In this document: positions 26,520 through 35,994 of the stretch, one piece after another | How the letters are laid out: the number at the start of each line of letters is the position of its first letter | How positions within the stretch are numbered: the stretch's first letter is position 1 | NCBI GenBank assembly: GCA_963677225.1 | Contig: OY781923.1 | Location: 2,294,001-2,358,000 of the forward strand | DNA: 64,000 nucleotides | Source: SABI01 sp028532915 | GTDB taxonomy: Bacteria > Spirochaetota > Spirochaetia > Sphaerochaetales > Sphaerochaetaceae | Direction of reading: 5' to 3' | Notes under the pieces: generated by a model | Database searches by the model: none | What the model was told of the DNA's origin: nothing | The model's input: the letters and a program-made list of their open reading frames with translations, nothing else | Program-made: the position numbers and the translations under genes

Positions 26520-27941
26520 TTATTTATTGTACTTCTTGTAGACATAGTCGAATATCTGTCTATATCTGGAGACCAGGACCTTCTCATTATAGAACCGGTT
26601 TCCCCTTCTATATCCATTTTCACCCATCTCAATCCTGAGTTGTTGATTATTGATCAGTTTGAGGAGAGCCTTCGCCGTATCGGTCGGAGAAGCTATTTTT
26701 GTCACCAGTCCGCAAGGACCTTCGAATCGATCAGGCTCGAGCAACTCCCGACAACTGCCGACATCTGTTGAAACACTGGGAATCTTGGCGGCCCATCCCT
26801 CTAAAATCACAAGAGGCTGCCCTTCAGAGATAGACGTCAATGTGAGAATATCTAATTTGCCAAGATAGGTTTTCACATCAACTCTTCCTGTAAAGATCAC
26901 CGAGTCTTGAAGGTCCAGCAGCTTGACTAGATTCACACACTGCTGTGCATAGACCGTATCTTCCTCAGTCGGCCCCATCAAATAAAAAGTTACGTTGTCA
27001 ACTCTATCCTTCACAATCCGAAAAGCGCGTATCATAGTCATCACATCTTTTATGGGAACGATTCTCAAGATAGAGCCAATATTGATTCCATCATGGGGAA
27101 CTCGCTCAATCTGCATTGCATCATAATTTATCCCATTAGGTGTGAGTATCGCCTTTCTCTCATCAACGCCAAGTTTTATCTGTATCTCCCTGTTTGCCTG
27201 GAACAGGGCTGTTACAATGTCCGCCCTCTTATATGCGGCCGAGGATATCGAATAAAAATGATCGATCCATAATTTTTTATATATTCCTCTGACCCATTTT
27301 GCTTTCAACAATTCCTCTTCTCTCTCACGGCCATATATTCCATGCTCTGCAAGAACGAGACCTTTCTTATTTCTTACAGCAAAAGATGTTGCAAGAATAC
27401 CGGCATAGCCTGTTGAAGCAGAGAGGTAGATATCTGCTTTCTCAACTTTCTGTTGAATGAGATAGATGACAGGGAAGAAGATATTTCTAACAGTCCAGAA
27501 GAAGATATTGAAGACCTCATCACTATATTTCTCTTTATAAAAGTCCACTATTTCATTGAAGAAGAATTTACTCTGCAGAAAATCTATGCCGGAGCCGATC
27601 TCTTTCATCTCATTGATCATATTGATAAGATGATCCCAATCCAGATGGGGGCTGCTTCTCAGCAATTGCCTCAGATGTACTTTCTCAGTATTACTGAAAA
27701 TGAATTGTCGTACCAATCTTTTATGTTTTATCTTCACATAATCATCTAAATAGATGGTCCTGATCTTTTTCACATTTTCAGCTATCGGGTATTTATATTG
27801 TATTTCCTCTTTTCTGCTGGGCATGATCGATACCACAGTAAAATCGATATCAGGGAAAGAGGTGATAATCTGATTGATCCAGCTCGATACCCCTCCCGCG
27901 ATATACGGGTAGGATCCTTCGGCTATCAAACACATGTTCAT
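26520..27941 (-). CDS. pelF: Pel glycosyltransferase PelF (GT4)
   Basis: A 473-residue cytosolic GT4 glycosyltransferase of the PelF family, which polymerises the Pel sugar chain from UDP-linked N-acetylhexosamine. The N-terminus CLIAEGSYPYIAGGVSSWI is the typical PelF opening with the glycine-rich loop. The C-terminal domain has ISEGQPLVILEGWA, holding the GT4 E-x7-E motif, preceded by the NGINYD loop. AGGAGG stands before the ATG. It is three bases from the pelE-like gene and 14 from pelG, so all three are cotranscribed. Confidence 0.92.
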   Translation of the reverse strand: MNMCLIAEGSYPYIAGGVSSWINQIITSFPDIDFTVVSIMPSRKEEIQYKYPIAENVKKIRTIYLDDYVKIKHKRLVRQFIFSNTEKVHLRQLLRSSPHLDWDHLINMINEMKEIGSGIDFLQSKFFFNEIVDFYKEKYSDEVFNIFFWTVRNIFFPVIYLIQQKVEKADIYLSASTGYAGILATSFAVRNKKGLVLAEHGIYGREREEELLKAKWVRGIYKKLWIDHFYSISSAAYKRADIVTALFQANREIQIKLGVDERKAILTPNGINYDAMQIERVPHDGINIGSILRIVPIKDVMTMIRAFRIVKDRVDNVTFYLMGPTEEDTVYAQQCVNLVKLLDLQDSVIFTGRVDVKTYLGKLDILTLTSISEGQPLVILEGWAAKIPSVSTDVGSCRELLEPDRFEGPCGLVTKIASPTDTAKALLKLINNQQLRIEMGENGYRRGNRFYNEKVLVSRYRQIFDYVYKKYNK

Positions 27942-27944
27942 CGC

Positions 27945-28904
27945 CTACCCTCCTATTGAGAAAAAATCAAAGAGCTGTTGAATCTTCGGTTCATCTTTAC
28001 ATTGTTCCAGATCGATAGAATGAAGAAGATCAACCACCTCCTTGATATATCCCTGATTAAATTGAATATGTATTTTATTCACTATTGAGGCGCAGTCCTT
28101 TCCGTATTCCTCCTCGATCCTATGGTTGATGAGTGTAGCATGATAATAATCATCTATCTCGATGAATGCAGTAAACAGATATTGCAGTACTTCTCTATCG
28201 TATCTGTTTCTGTTCACTTTCTGCAGTAATAGATCAACATATTCTTTTTTAAAGAGTTGAATGCTCTCCTCCCCTATCAATGAAGAATTCAGGTAGGAGC
28301 GATATGAAATGATCAACTCATCCAACGCAGCATCATCCCCATAGAGCGTGTATTGTTCTCTCAAGGAACTGATAGTATTAGTAAAATCATTTTCGAGACT
28401 ATTTAAGAGTGTCGCGGAGTAGTGTTGAACTTCCATATCATCCGATTCAAGGCCCTGGAGTAATATCTTTGAATTATTGATATCATATGAGTAATGAGAA
28501 TCTATCAAGACCTGTTTTTTCCTTTCACTGTCTATAGTTGGAAAGAGGTCCAGAAAACTCATCGTTCTCATCTCCTCATCATAGTCCACCCTTTTTCTCT
28601 CATTGAGCTTCTCTTCCAGCAGTATTTGCTCATAATCGTCGATAACATCACTGTTTCTCATAAAGTAATGCAGACTGATCGTAAGAATATGAAATATGAA
28701 TATTCCCAGAATCGGCATGAAAAACAGAATATAATACGGTAATATCTCAAATTCCGTATCAAATGTCTTATATATCTTCCACCCTGTAAAAATAAGGACT
28801 GCATGTATTAAAAGAATGACAACCATGTATTGTTCGGTAATAAAGAGAAAAAGAAGAATCAATATATCTGAGAGCATTACAGCTGGATATACAAGATATT
28901 TCAT
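27945..28904 (-). CDS. PelE-like membrane/helical-repeat protein
   Basis: A 319-residue protein with several N-terminal membrane helices (within residues 1-90) followed by a soluble, all-helical, TPR-like region. Position between pelD and pelF and this layout match PelE, which binds PelD and PelF at the inner membrane. The sequence itself diverges quickly in this family, so the call rests mainly on context. I use the ATG at 28904 with GAGG four bases upstream rather than the adjoining GTG. A 170-base gap without a supported gene separates it from pelD. Confidence 0.68.
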   Translation of the reverse strand: MKYLVYPAVMLSDILILLFLFITEQYMVVILLIHAVLIFTGWKIYKTFDTEFEILPYYILFFMPILGIFIFHILTISLHYFMRNSDVIDDYEQILLEEKLNERKRVDYDEEMRTMSFLDLFPTIDSERKKQVLIDSHYSYDINNSKILLQGLESDDMEVQHYSATLLNSLENDFTNTISSLREQYTLYGDDAALDELIISYRSYLNSSLIGEESIQLFKKEYVDLLLQKVNRNRYDREVLQYLFTAFIEIDDYYHATLINHRIEEEYGKDCASIVNKIHIQFNQGYIKEVVDLLHSIDLEQCKDEPKIQQLFDFFSIGG

Positions 28905-29079
28905 CACACCTCACACACACGTCTCTACGAAATACGAATAACAAAAGATAAAACACAATAGCGATTCCGCCCTGCCGGCTTTCCTTAAAAGGAAACTCTC
29001 ATAATGCATCACGATCTTTTGACATTCCTATCGTTCCCTCCGGATTCCGCCTTTCAGAAATCTCATGAATGGAATCCTT

Positions 29080-30342
29080 TCACTCACCATCATCTAATGG
29101 TTTTAATTCTATTTTTTCCAAGGCTCCTTCAAAATAGAGACTGATCTTGTTTTCAATGATATAGGCATTCGCCCTTTTGGTAGCCGGAAGTAAAAATGTA
29201 ATGGCTTCCTTATTCCTGTTGTAGTAAACTTTATCAACAGAACGTAATATTTTCCTTGAAAATGTATCGATCTGTTCCAGTGTACTGGTTCTTACCCTAT
29301 ATGATAATATACAGTATTCCATATCGAACTCTATTCGCCTTCTCTTCTCAATAAGGATAAGATCTCTGAAATAGCGGCCGCTTTTTATAATATGGGTATT
29401 CTCTATATATTTATTCTCCATCAAACTCTCTACGAAAGTAGCTTTCTCTATTGTCCGGTTGATCCAGTCTATGATGAGTTGGAACAAGGCAAAGGCATAT
29501 TCGGAGACCACATCGAATTCCATACTATTGATTATCACTATTGCAATAATTTGATCCTGAATGATCAAAGGAGCCGCCATCAGAGGCTGGGTATCGTCTG
29601 TGGTGTATGCAGGTATCTTCAATGCTTTCCTCTCGTCTTCAACAAAAGATAACCAGGAACAGGTAGAGGCCTTAACTGAAGGGAGAGGATCGCTGTCTCC
29701 ATAGGAGATCCTCAATCGTAGGAAATCATTCTTATCATCGATTGTGTAAAGGGAGAGGTCCGTTGCTTTCAGATACTTCTTTAATATACCGATCGTCTCG
29801 GTATAAAGTTCTTCAACTTCAAAACTCTCTAAACTTTTTGCGATATTATAGAGACTGATGATACTCTCATCTGCTTGTATGATCTGGTTCTTTAAATCTC
29901 TCTGAATTGCTTTAACCGAATCATAGTCTCTTTCAAGGTCATGATACTCTTTAGTTAGCAGCTCGATACTTTCTTGTGACTGCTTGATCTTTCTTCTGTA
30001 ATTATCTTTGAAGACTCCCAAGACAAACCCGCTCCATATGAACAATAGCGGTTGCTTGAAATATCTGAATTGTGTAAAGAACGCATCCAGATTCCCATAT
30101 ACTTCAAAATGGACATCAGCATAAAAAAGGGATGAGATACATGCAGAAATGGTTCCAACTATGAACCCGTAGCGCATTCCCATAATGATCGAGAATACCA
30201 AGAGCGGATGAGGGTTCAACACTAAAAAGAGGTCCTGATTTGGTTGCAGATAGTAAAAGACCACCCTGATTAGCAAATTCACAGCTAGTGTTTCAATGAG
30301 TGCCAAGGCTGCAGTTGATACTTTTCCATCCCGGTATTTCAA
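29080..30342 (-). CDS. pelD: PelD, c-di-GMP receptor of the Pel machinery
   Basis: A 420-residue protein with N-terminal membrane helices (about 10-120), a coiled coil, a GAF domain (about 170-300) and a degenerate GGDEF domain. In the last domain the inhibitory-site motif is kept as RSVD (367-370), while the catalytic GGDEF position reads RNKEA (376-380). This is the PelD pattern: it binds c-di-GMP but cannot make it, and binding switches on polymer synthesis. I choose the TTG at 30342 because GGAGGGG stands just upstream. The ATG at 30375 has no ribosome site and would overlap the upstream gene by 20 bases. Confidence 0.87.
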   Translation of the reverse strand: MKYRDGKVSTAALALIETLAVNLLIRVVFYYLQPNQDLFLVLNPHPLLVFSIIMGMRYGFIVGTISACISSLFYADVHFEVYGNLDAFFTQFRYFKQPLLFIWSGFVLGVFKDNYRRKIKQSQESIELLTKEYHDLERDYDSVKAIQRDLKNQIIQADESIISLYNIAKSLESFEVEELYTETIGILKKYLKATDLSLYTIDDKNDFLRLRISYGDSDPLPSVKASTCSWLSFVEDERKALKIPAYTTDDTQPLMAAPLIIQDQIIAIVIINSMEFDVVSEYAFALFQLIIDWINRTIEKATFVESLMENKYIENTHIIKSGRYFRDLILIEKRRRIEFDMEYCILSYRVRTSTLEQIDTFSRKILRSVDKVYYNRNKEAITFLLPATKRANAYIIENKISLYFEGALEKIELKPLDDGE

Positions 30343-30355
30343 TCGATCCCCTCCA

Positions 30356-31036
30356 TTATTGGGCAAAGTCGCCATTATAACTTACAAGAGAGACATTATT
30401 GACACCTTCAACTTCAGCAAGCTCTTCAACTAGGTCAGGTGCAGAACCGATTAACCGGATCTCAACAGTAAGTTCAATCACCCCGCGGGACATGGTCTTT
30501 GATTTAATCTTGTAATTACCTCTTTGTAATAGTTCCATGATTCTATCATTACTCTTCGCGACATGCATTATTACTAACAAGTAGACATTATTCGTATTCT
30601 TAAATCTTAACATAATATATAAGATGATACCGATCAAAAGAGAGCTGATAATAGTCAATGCATATAACCGGGCTCCTGCTGTGATCCCTATGGAAATCGC
30701 CCAGAACATGAATACAATATCGAGGGATTCTTTTACGGCAGTCCTGAACCTCACGATACTCAATGCACCGACCATGCCCAGCGATAGTACCAGATTCGAG
30801 CTGATAGTCAAAATGATCTCAGAAGTGATCAATGCCATTGCCACTAAAGAAACATTGAACTTATGACTATATACGTTACCGCTAAATGTTTTCTTATATA
30901 TGAAGAACATATAGAGGCTCACTGCAAAGGTTACCAACAGAACGGTTGCAATATCAGTGATTGAATAGTTTCCTAAGAAAGATGATTCGATCACACTGTT
31001 TTTAATAATATCATTGAAGCCAAGCAGGTCATTCAT
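30356..31036 (-). CDS. DUF4956 membrane protein
   Basis: A 226-residue membrane protein with an N-terminal block of about four helices and a soluble, mixed alpha/beta C-terminal domain (about 150-226). GMVGALSIVRFRTAVK is the conserved DUF4956 core between helices. The function is unknown. The family is commonly found next to VTC-domain proteins, as here with a 12-base gap. AAGGAG precedes the ATG. Its place directly before pelD suggests a role in polymer assembly or in a linked phosphate-based modification, which is inference. Confidence 0.85.
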   Translation of the reverse strand: MNDLLGFNDIIKNSVIESSFLGNYSITDIATVLLVTFAVSLYMFFIYKKTFSGNVYSHKFNVSLVAMALITSEIILTISSNLVLSLGMVGALSIVRFRTAVKESLDIVFMFWAISIGITAGARLYALTIISSLLIGIILYIMLRFKNTNNVYLLVIMHVAKSNDRIMELLQRGNYKIKSKTMSRGVIELTVEIRLIGSAPDLVEELAEVEGVNNVSLVSYNGDFAQ

Positions 31037-31048
31037 ATACGATTCTCC

Positions 31049-31729
31049 TTATTGAATTATATCTCTGCATAATAGAAATTTGGAAACTGACAGCCGTGTC
31101 AGATCATACTGTTCTAATATTGTCTTGATATGAGTGGGTAAGAAATTATTGTACTTTATTTCTATGATGAACGCATACGGTATGGGTAAGGCAACGGTAT
31201 ATATGCTGTCTGAAAATATATTCATACGCGGCTTTGTCGCAGAGAGGTGCGTATCAAATGTGATCCGTATTTCATTATACGGGAGGACGTATGCCTCTCT
31301 ATAATAATCTACTACCACTTTAGGACGTAATAAATTGTTTCGAGTCTCAAGATAGTAACTCTTTTTTACTCTGTTATCAGAAAAGGCGAAATCACTAACA
31401 TCAGCGCTGTATAACTTATAATACTCTTCTTTGGTGATGACTGTAGCTACTTTATTCGTATAATCATTAAACTTTCTTTTGATTTCTAATTTTATCCTCT
31501 CATCTGAAAAATTATAGATTCTCACCCGATATTTTTTTCTATCTACGATACCCGACAGTTTTTCATTCAACGCTGTTTGATACATATCATCAAAATAGAG
31601 ACTTCTTATATGATAGCCTTTATCCTCAAGAGAATTTTCATCCAGGGACATACAGTGTTTAAGAGCGCTTTTGATCCGCATATATGTATCATATTCAAGC
31701 AGGAATTTGTGCTCATGTCTAAATTTCAT
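31049..31729 (-). CDS. VTC-domain protein (polyphosphate polymerase-like)
   Basis: A 226-residue protein made of a single VTC domain. This triphosphate-tunnel fold makes polyphosphate in yeast Vtc4 and is common beside DUF4956 and CotH genes in bacteria. Expected tunnel strands are visible: RHEHKFLL, RSLYFDD, KKYRVRIYN, KLEIKRK, VVDYYREAY and IIEIKYN, rich in Arg, Lys and Glu for binding phosphate and metal. It is cytosolic, with no signal. TTAGGAGA precedes the ATG, and it lies nine bases after the cotH-like gene. Confidence 0.87.
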   Translation of the reverse strand: MKFRHEHKFLLEYDTYMRIKSALKHCMSLDENSLEDKGYHIRSLYFDDMYQTALNEKLSGIVDRKKYRVRIYNFSDERIKLEIKRKFNDYTNKVATVITKEEYYKLYSADVSDFAFSDNRVKKSYYLETRNNLLRPKVVVDYYREAYVLPYNEIRITFDTHLSATKPRMNIFSDSIYTVALPIPYAFIIEIKYNNFLPTHIKTILEQYDLTRLSVSKFLLCRDIIQ

Positions 31730-31737
31730 CCATTCTC

Positions 31738-33393
31738 CTAATTGATATAGAAATCTCTCACACCATAGCTGAAAGATTGAGTATCATCATCAAAGTAAAG
31801 ATCAAAAGCATCGCTTCTGTTCCCATCTGCATCCTTTATGAATACCCGGTAGAAGTACCGCCCCGGTGGAATCTTTCTTATGATGAGCTGGTTATCTATC
31901 ATATCCTTCTCTTCATACAGAATATTTTCAAAAAATGGGGAATCGCTCAATTGGAAGTCGTAATACAGCAGATCATCCTGGAAATCATATGATTCAGACC
32001 AATCGAACTCCATGAACTCACCTACCACGTGCACAGGGTATAAGAACACAGGCATAGGTCTTTCAAGACTCTTATAATATTCTTCTACATTTTTCTCAAT
32101 CGAATTCCTGAGAAGCTCAAACTCTTGTCTGATATCTTCTTCATCCTGGTCTACAAGCGAGTTATCAGGAGGTGTTGTCAAAAACCTTAAAGCGATGGGG
32201 GTATAGATAGATATATAATAATCGAGTTTTTCCTGTGAGAGAATCACTCTCAATTCTTCTATCTTCTCTGTAAGATCATCCTTATTATCTCTATTTTGCA
32301 AGAAGCGATTCACCAAAATATTTCCCCAAAGGTTCGAAACACCCTTTTGCCAGATCGGGCGCCCCTCGGAGTAGGCTCCAAGAGATTTATCGTAATCCCA
32401 TGGTATAAAATACCACCGGTCCGAATCCGTTGGGCTATAGAGGAAATAGTTCCTGCTTTGTGTATCAACATTGTCTGTGATAATATTCAAAGCCAGCCAT
32501 GCAAGGAAATTATCTCTATCAAAATACTTCTCGATGACATCATTGATATGGATAAAGTCATTATTCACGGCCTCCAGCATCTCAATGAGTTTCTGATGAT
32601 CATCAGATCCTTTTATTTCCAGAATATCTTCAAAATCATTCTCATTATAATCATCATCATCTACCGGCATGATAATATCTTCATATCTTTTGAATTCGAA
32701 ATATTCACACTTATACAGATGCCCATTTTTATCGAGTCCATGATTCTCTAAATACCTCGTATCGATGTTCTCCACATGGGTGAAAAGGCCGTAATCTACA
32801 TAGGGGTTTTCATAGTTACCTTCGCTGAAATCTTTTACATACAGATGGACAAGCTGGGTGCTCACACTTGTGATATGCTCCACATCCTTGATTAACTCGA
32901 ATGCCAGCTTATTTCTGATTCTTAAATCATCAAAGGGATGTTTGTTCAAGTTTATCGTGACGAACTTACCCCATGGAGCTTTTGAGTTCAGTCTGATTTT
33001 ATATGATTTCAAATCAGCGATTCTTGCCGATTGCCCTCTCAGCTTCATGGTAGCATTGTAGTCGGTCAGCCCATAGCCATAGTTATCTTTCTGTATGACA
33101 CCATTCACCCCCTCCTGGAAGATAACTCTCACTTCAGGATCGTCTTTTGCAAATGGATCAATAATATTCGCATTCAGTTGACTTAATGTGAAATCATAAC
33201 GTGGTTCATTCTGTTTCGGCTCCAGAACTGTCACATAGAGTTCTTTAATTCCATCAAGAGTATCACCCTGATAGAATTCTTCGTTGTCTGTTATCGAACT
33301 GTCAGACTCTTCTTTCTCATAATACTTTGAACATGATACAGATAATACACATAATGAGATGAGAAATCCTGTCTTAATAATCTTTCCTATCAT
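31738..33393 (-). CDS. CotH-family protein kinase-like lipoprotein
   Basis: A 551-residue exported protein. A signal peptide ends in LSVSC, a lipobox, so it is probably a lipoprotein facing the periplasm or surface. The CotH kinase-like domain covers about 60-420: KLRGQSARIADLKSYKIRLN, KHPFDDLRIRNKLAFEL, DYGLFTHVENID, NIITDNVDTQSRNYFLY and PWDYDKSLG follow the family's order of ATP- and metal-binding segments. A beta-rich tail ends the protein. CotH kinases phosphorylate spore-coat or secreted proteins. I start at the ATG at 33393, with AAAGGG upstream and the signal peptide immediately after. The target here is unknown. Confidence 0.85.
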   Translation of the reverse strand: MIGKIIKTGFLISLCVLSVSCSKYYEKEESDSSITDNEEFYQGDTLDGIKELYVTVLEPKQNEPRYDFTLSQLNANIIDPFAKDDPEVRVIFQEGVNGVIQKDNYGYGLTDYNATMKLRGQSARIADLKSYKIRLNSKAPWGKFVTINLNKHPFDDLRIRNKLAFELIKDVEHITSVSTQLVHLYVKDFSEGNYENPYVDYGLFTHVENIDTRYLENHGLDKNGHLYKCEYFEFKRYEDIIMPVDDDDYNENDFEDILEIKGSDDHQKLIEMLEAVNNDFIHINDVIEKYFDRDNFLAWLALNIITDNVDTQSRNYFLYSPTDSDRWYFIPWDYDKSLGAYSEGRPIWQKGVSNLWGNILVNRFLQNRDNKDDLTEKIEELRVILSQEKLDYYISIYTPIALRFLTTPPDNSLVDQDEEDIRQEFELLRNSIEKNVEEYYKSLERPMPVFLYPVHVVGEFMEFDWSESYDFQDDLLYYDFQLSDSPFFENILYEEKDMIDNQLIIRKIPPGRYFYRVFIKDADGNRSDAFDLYFDDDTQSFSYGVRDFYIN

Positions 33394-33404
33394 ATAAACC
33401 CTTT

Positions 33405-34262
33405 CTACCTGATCTGTATATCCCACTGTGAATATCTATCATCCATCTGGCTGTACATAAAATTCCAATGAAATGACTCAGCAAGTTTTCTATTTTCGGC
33501 TTCATTTTCAAAAGAGATAGCATACACCTCCGTCTTTTGTTTTCGTGCTGATTTACGGAACCTTTTGAGTGCTGTAATCTTCTTCTCATCTTGCAAGAGG
33601 TAGGGGGATTTGAAATTTTCAAAGAGAATTCCATCAATGAACTCATGAGAAAATGATTCGTAGCTATCAAACCCACGATTCTGAATCACGGTGATCCCGG
33701 GATATTTTCCACGCAATTCATCAAGAAATGTATGATACCCCGATGTGAGCGCATTATAGAGCCTTTTATTATCTGCATAGTAATCAATCCAGTCTACGGT
33801 ATCGAAGAAAAGTCCATCCATCCCCTTATCAAGGATTCTCGTTTCTATATACTTGAAAAGAACTTCCCGATAATGCGGAGATGATAAATCAGCAAGATAG
33901 TTCTTCTCGTTCAAACTCTTCAGTTTTTCGTTTAATGCGCCCCGTAAGTAATCCCCTTCGTACAAATCGTTAACAAGAGGGGTATCCCAATATCCGATCT
34001 CGATCAAGGAGAGATATCCCACTATCTTTGACCCGGCTGCATGAATCTGTGCAACATCGTCTTTTTCGAAAAAGGAAGCTTCAACGATATTCATATCATA
34101 CTGACCCATTTCATCTAGAATGAGAGGGGTTATATTATTGTAATATATTCTAAAGCTTCTTGATTCCCGATTCTGCCGAATGGAGATCAACACTATAGTG
34201 AGGATAATGATAATCGCTAAAGAAATACATATAAAAATTCGCAAAGTAATCTTTGACATCAT
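33405..34262 (-). CDS. GH114-type endo-alpha-1,4-galactosaminidase-like, membrane-anchored
   Basis: A 285-residue protein with one N-terminal membrane helix (about 6-26) and a TIM-barrel domain like GH114 endo-alpha-1,4-polygalactosaminidases. The same activity makes up the hydrolase half of PelA. Family-like segments are IVGYLSLIEIGYWD, GMDGLFFDTVDWID (with a likely catalytic aspartate) and VIQNRGFD. It is the first gene of the operon. Here the hydrolase stands alone, without the deacetylase domain PelA has. The start is the ATG at 34262 with GAGG seven bases upstream. It probably trims the GalNAc-rich polymer. Confidence 0.85.
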   Translation of the reverse strand: MMSKITLRIFICISLAIIIILTIVLISIRQNRESRSFRIYYNNITPLILDEMGQYDMNIVEASFFEKDDVAQIHAAGSKIVGYLSLIEIGYWDTPLVNDLYEGDYLRGALNEKLKSLNEKNYLADLSSPHYREVLFKYIETRILDKGMDGLFFDTVDWIDYYADNKRLYNALTSGYHTFLDELRGKYPGITVIQNRGFDSYESFSHEFIDGILFENFKSPYLLQDEKKITALKRFRKSARKQKTEVYAISFENEAENRKLAESFHWNFMYSQMDDRYSQWDIQIR

Positions 34263-35392
34263 CACATATCCTCAAATTCAAGGCCATTCATGCTAATCTG
34301 TTTATTAGAAAAAATAACAGTTCGCTGGACTAGCTCGACATACACACCCGACACATTAGAAACACACCATATAAGAGAATCTGATTACCATCAAAGGAAT
34401 CTCCTATTCCTCTCTTTGTAATTACCATTGTCTGCAAAAGTTAAAATTTTTACTACAACACATCCTAATGTCTAATATTAAAAGCAAATAGAACAGTTGT
34501 CTATGATAAATAAAGGAAAAGAAGGGAATAAGAGCGAGAAATGGTAGGACCTCTACTCACAGAGATTCCATAATTTCCTAATAGAGTGTGATGCGAATCA
34601 CGATCAACTTGATGCACAAAAGTAATAAAATACACCTCAAGTGAGGCCAAAATCACACGCTTGTGTTTAATATCATGAGGCCCCTTTCCTGCATGTTTAT
34701 TCCAGGAATCCAGCCATCATAGACAGATAACGCATATGCGTTTTCTCTTTGACACATCAGCAATCCTCGGCAAGGACTTTTGGGTCATGTATAGAACCTC
34801 GGCCCCGGGCCCGTAGGCAACCGGAGCTCAATCCCTTGTGAGACGAATAAGCCTGGTCAAATTCTCCAGACCTATCATTCCTGAATAATCGTGAAGGACA
34901 TTAAAAGAAGGCCCCGATTGTCAGCCGGCCCTTCATCTCCTTCTACCATGGGTAGACGAGTATCTCTATCCTGATAATACTTTCAAGTGAACAATGAATC
35001 AAGGCTACACACCGCATCCGACACCATGTAAAAATTTCAGCTTTCTGGAAATTCCAGAATGATTTCAGGCTGGTAGAACCTGGTATAAGCGGATGGACCT
35101 TGAGATTCTTGAAACGTGACAGATATTCCTTGACTGATATTATCTGCCGCCTGAGTCCTTAGAAGTTCCCGATTTTGATTGAAATAATCATCGAGAGTCT
35201 CTTATGGACAGCGTATAGCGTGAGGATAGAGGTCTTCATGAATGATTCAGTATTGATTGCGCCTGCTTCTCATCAGGGTTCAGTCAGATATGCTTCCAAG
35301 CTTCCCGTTATGAGTAGGTCCTATATGGAAGAAAGTACTATAATGATGCTGCACGCACTTTAGTATGTCTACAGACTGAAATACAAGATAAT
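34263..35392. other. 1.1-kb region without an intact gene
   Basis: No complete gene is supported. The 130 bases next to the GH114 gene should hold the Pel operon promoter, but I see no clear hexamers. An AGGAAT/ATTCCT inverted repeat lies near 34,400. From about 35,205 leftward, minus-strand codons read TLDDYFNQNRELLRTQAADN and then ISQGISVTFQESQGPSAY before a stop. This is protein-like but unknown, and looks like a gene remnant overlapping the 44-bp repeat. Confidence 0.4.
35149..35192 (+). repeat. 44-bp imperfect direct repeat, right copy
   Basis: This is the second copy of the repeat at 24726-24769, in the same orientation, with about six mismatches. It may be the shared end of a mobile element or two remnants of one gene family. 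Confidence 0.6.
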
Positions 35393-35617
35393 TTAGGCCC
35401 AGGACCCATCGAAGAATATAAAATCTCTGTCATACTCTCCCAACTTGGTCAATGCGATTATCCAGTCGACCAGTGTCCATATGCCAAACAATCCGCCGGT
35501 AATCAACTTGAGAATACCTAGACCGATTTGGCCCCTCATGAATCTGTCAACTCCCAGCCCCCCGAACAAGAATGAACCGACCCATGTGTATACGTGCTTA
35601 TCAATTCGTTTTTCCAT
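35393..35617 (-). CDS. TM2 domain protein
   Basis: A 74-residue membrane protein made of a TM2 domain: two short hydrophobic helices joined by a tight turn. GGLGVDRFMRGQIGLGILKL is the family core, and GIWTLVDWI lies in the second helix. TM2 proteins are widespread and of unknown function in bacteria. It is a single gene with unrelated neighbours. Upstream bases 35,618-35,994 hold no supported gene. Confidence 0.85.
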   Translation of the reverse strand: MEKRIDKHVYTWVGSFLFGGLGVDRFMRGQIGLGILKLITGGLFGIWTLVDWIIALTKLGEYDRDFIFFDGSWA

Positions 35618-35994
35618 CTGTTATACCTCTTTGCTCACCAAATCTTAGAATGACTTCTATCTCTGAATATCTTAAGCACAAAAATAGTGACTCACATATG
35701 ATTTGACAATTAATCTTATTCGGATTCAAATCCACTAAAAAGTATACTGTAAACAGGTGCGAATTTAAAGTATAGATGTATAAATCACGAATTCAACGAT
35801 TTATGAGGAGGATAAAATCCTACCATCAAGGGGAAAAACGTCGAAATCAAACCGGTCCCTTTTATTCGTTGAAACTCAGATTCACTCACTTCCTCATCAG
35901 TCACAACTATCCCCACATCCCCAATAAGACTCGTGTGGATTTAGATGCCTACCGTTTCAAGTTCTCAAATCTTCCACTTCTGACTTCTTTATCA
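35618..35994. other. Intergenic region upstream of the TM2 gene
   Basis: AT-rich DNA between the TM2 gene and the end of the hybrid kinase. A plus-strand open frame from 35,776 mostly shadows the kinase gene, and its free part has no ribosome site. I see no terminator with a clear T run. Confidence 0.4.

Noticed and set aside
28908..29079. A small gene between pelE-like and pelD
   Set aside because: The open frame has no ribosome site and its reading overlaps the PelE-like start; composition is not protein-like.
34266..34560. c-di-GMP riboswitch upstream of the Pel operon
   Set aside because: I looked for the conserved core and paired arms on the minus strand and did not find them; PelD already explains c-di-GMP control.
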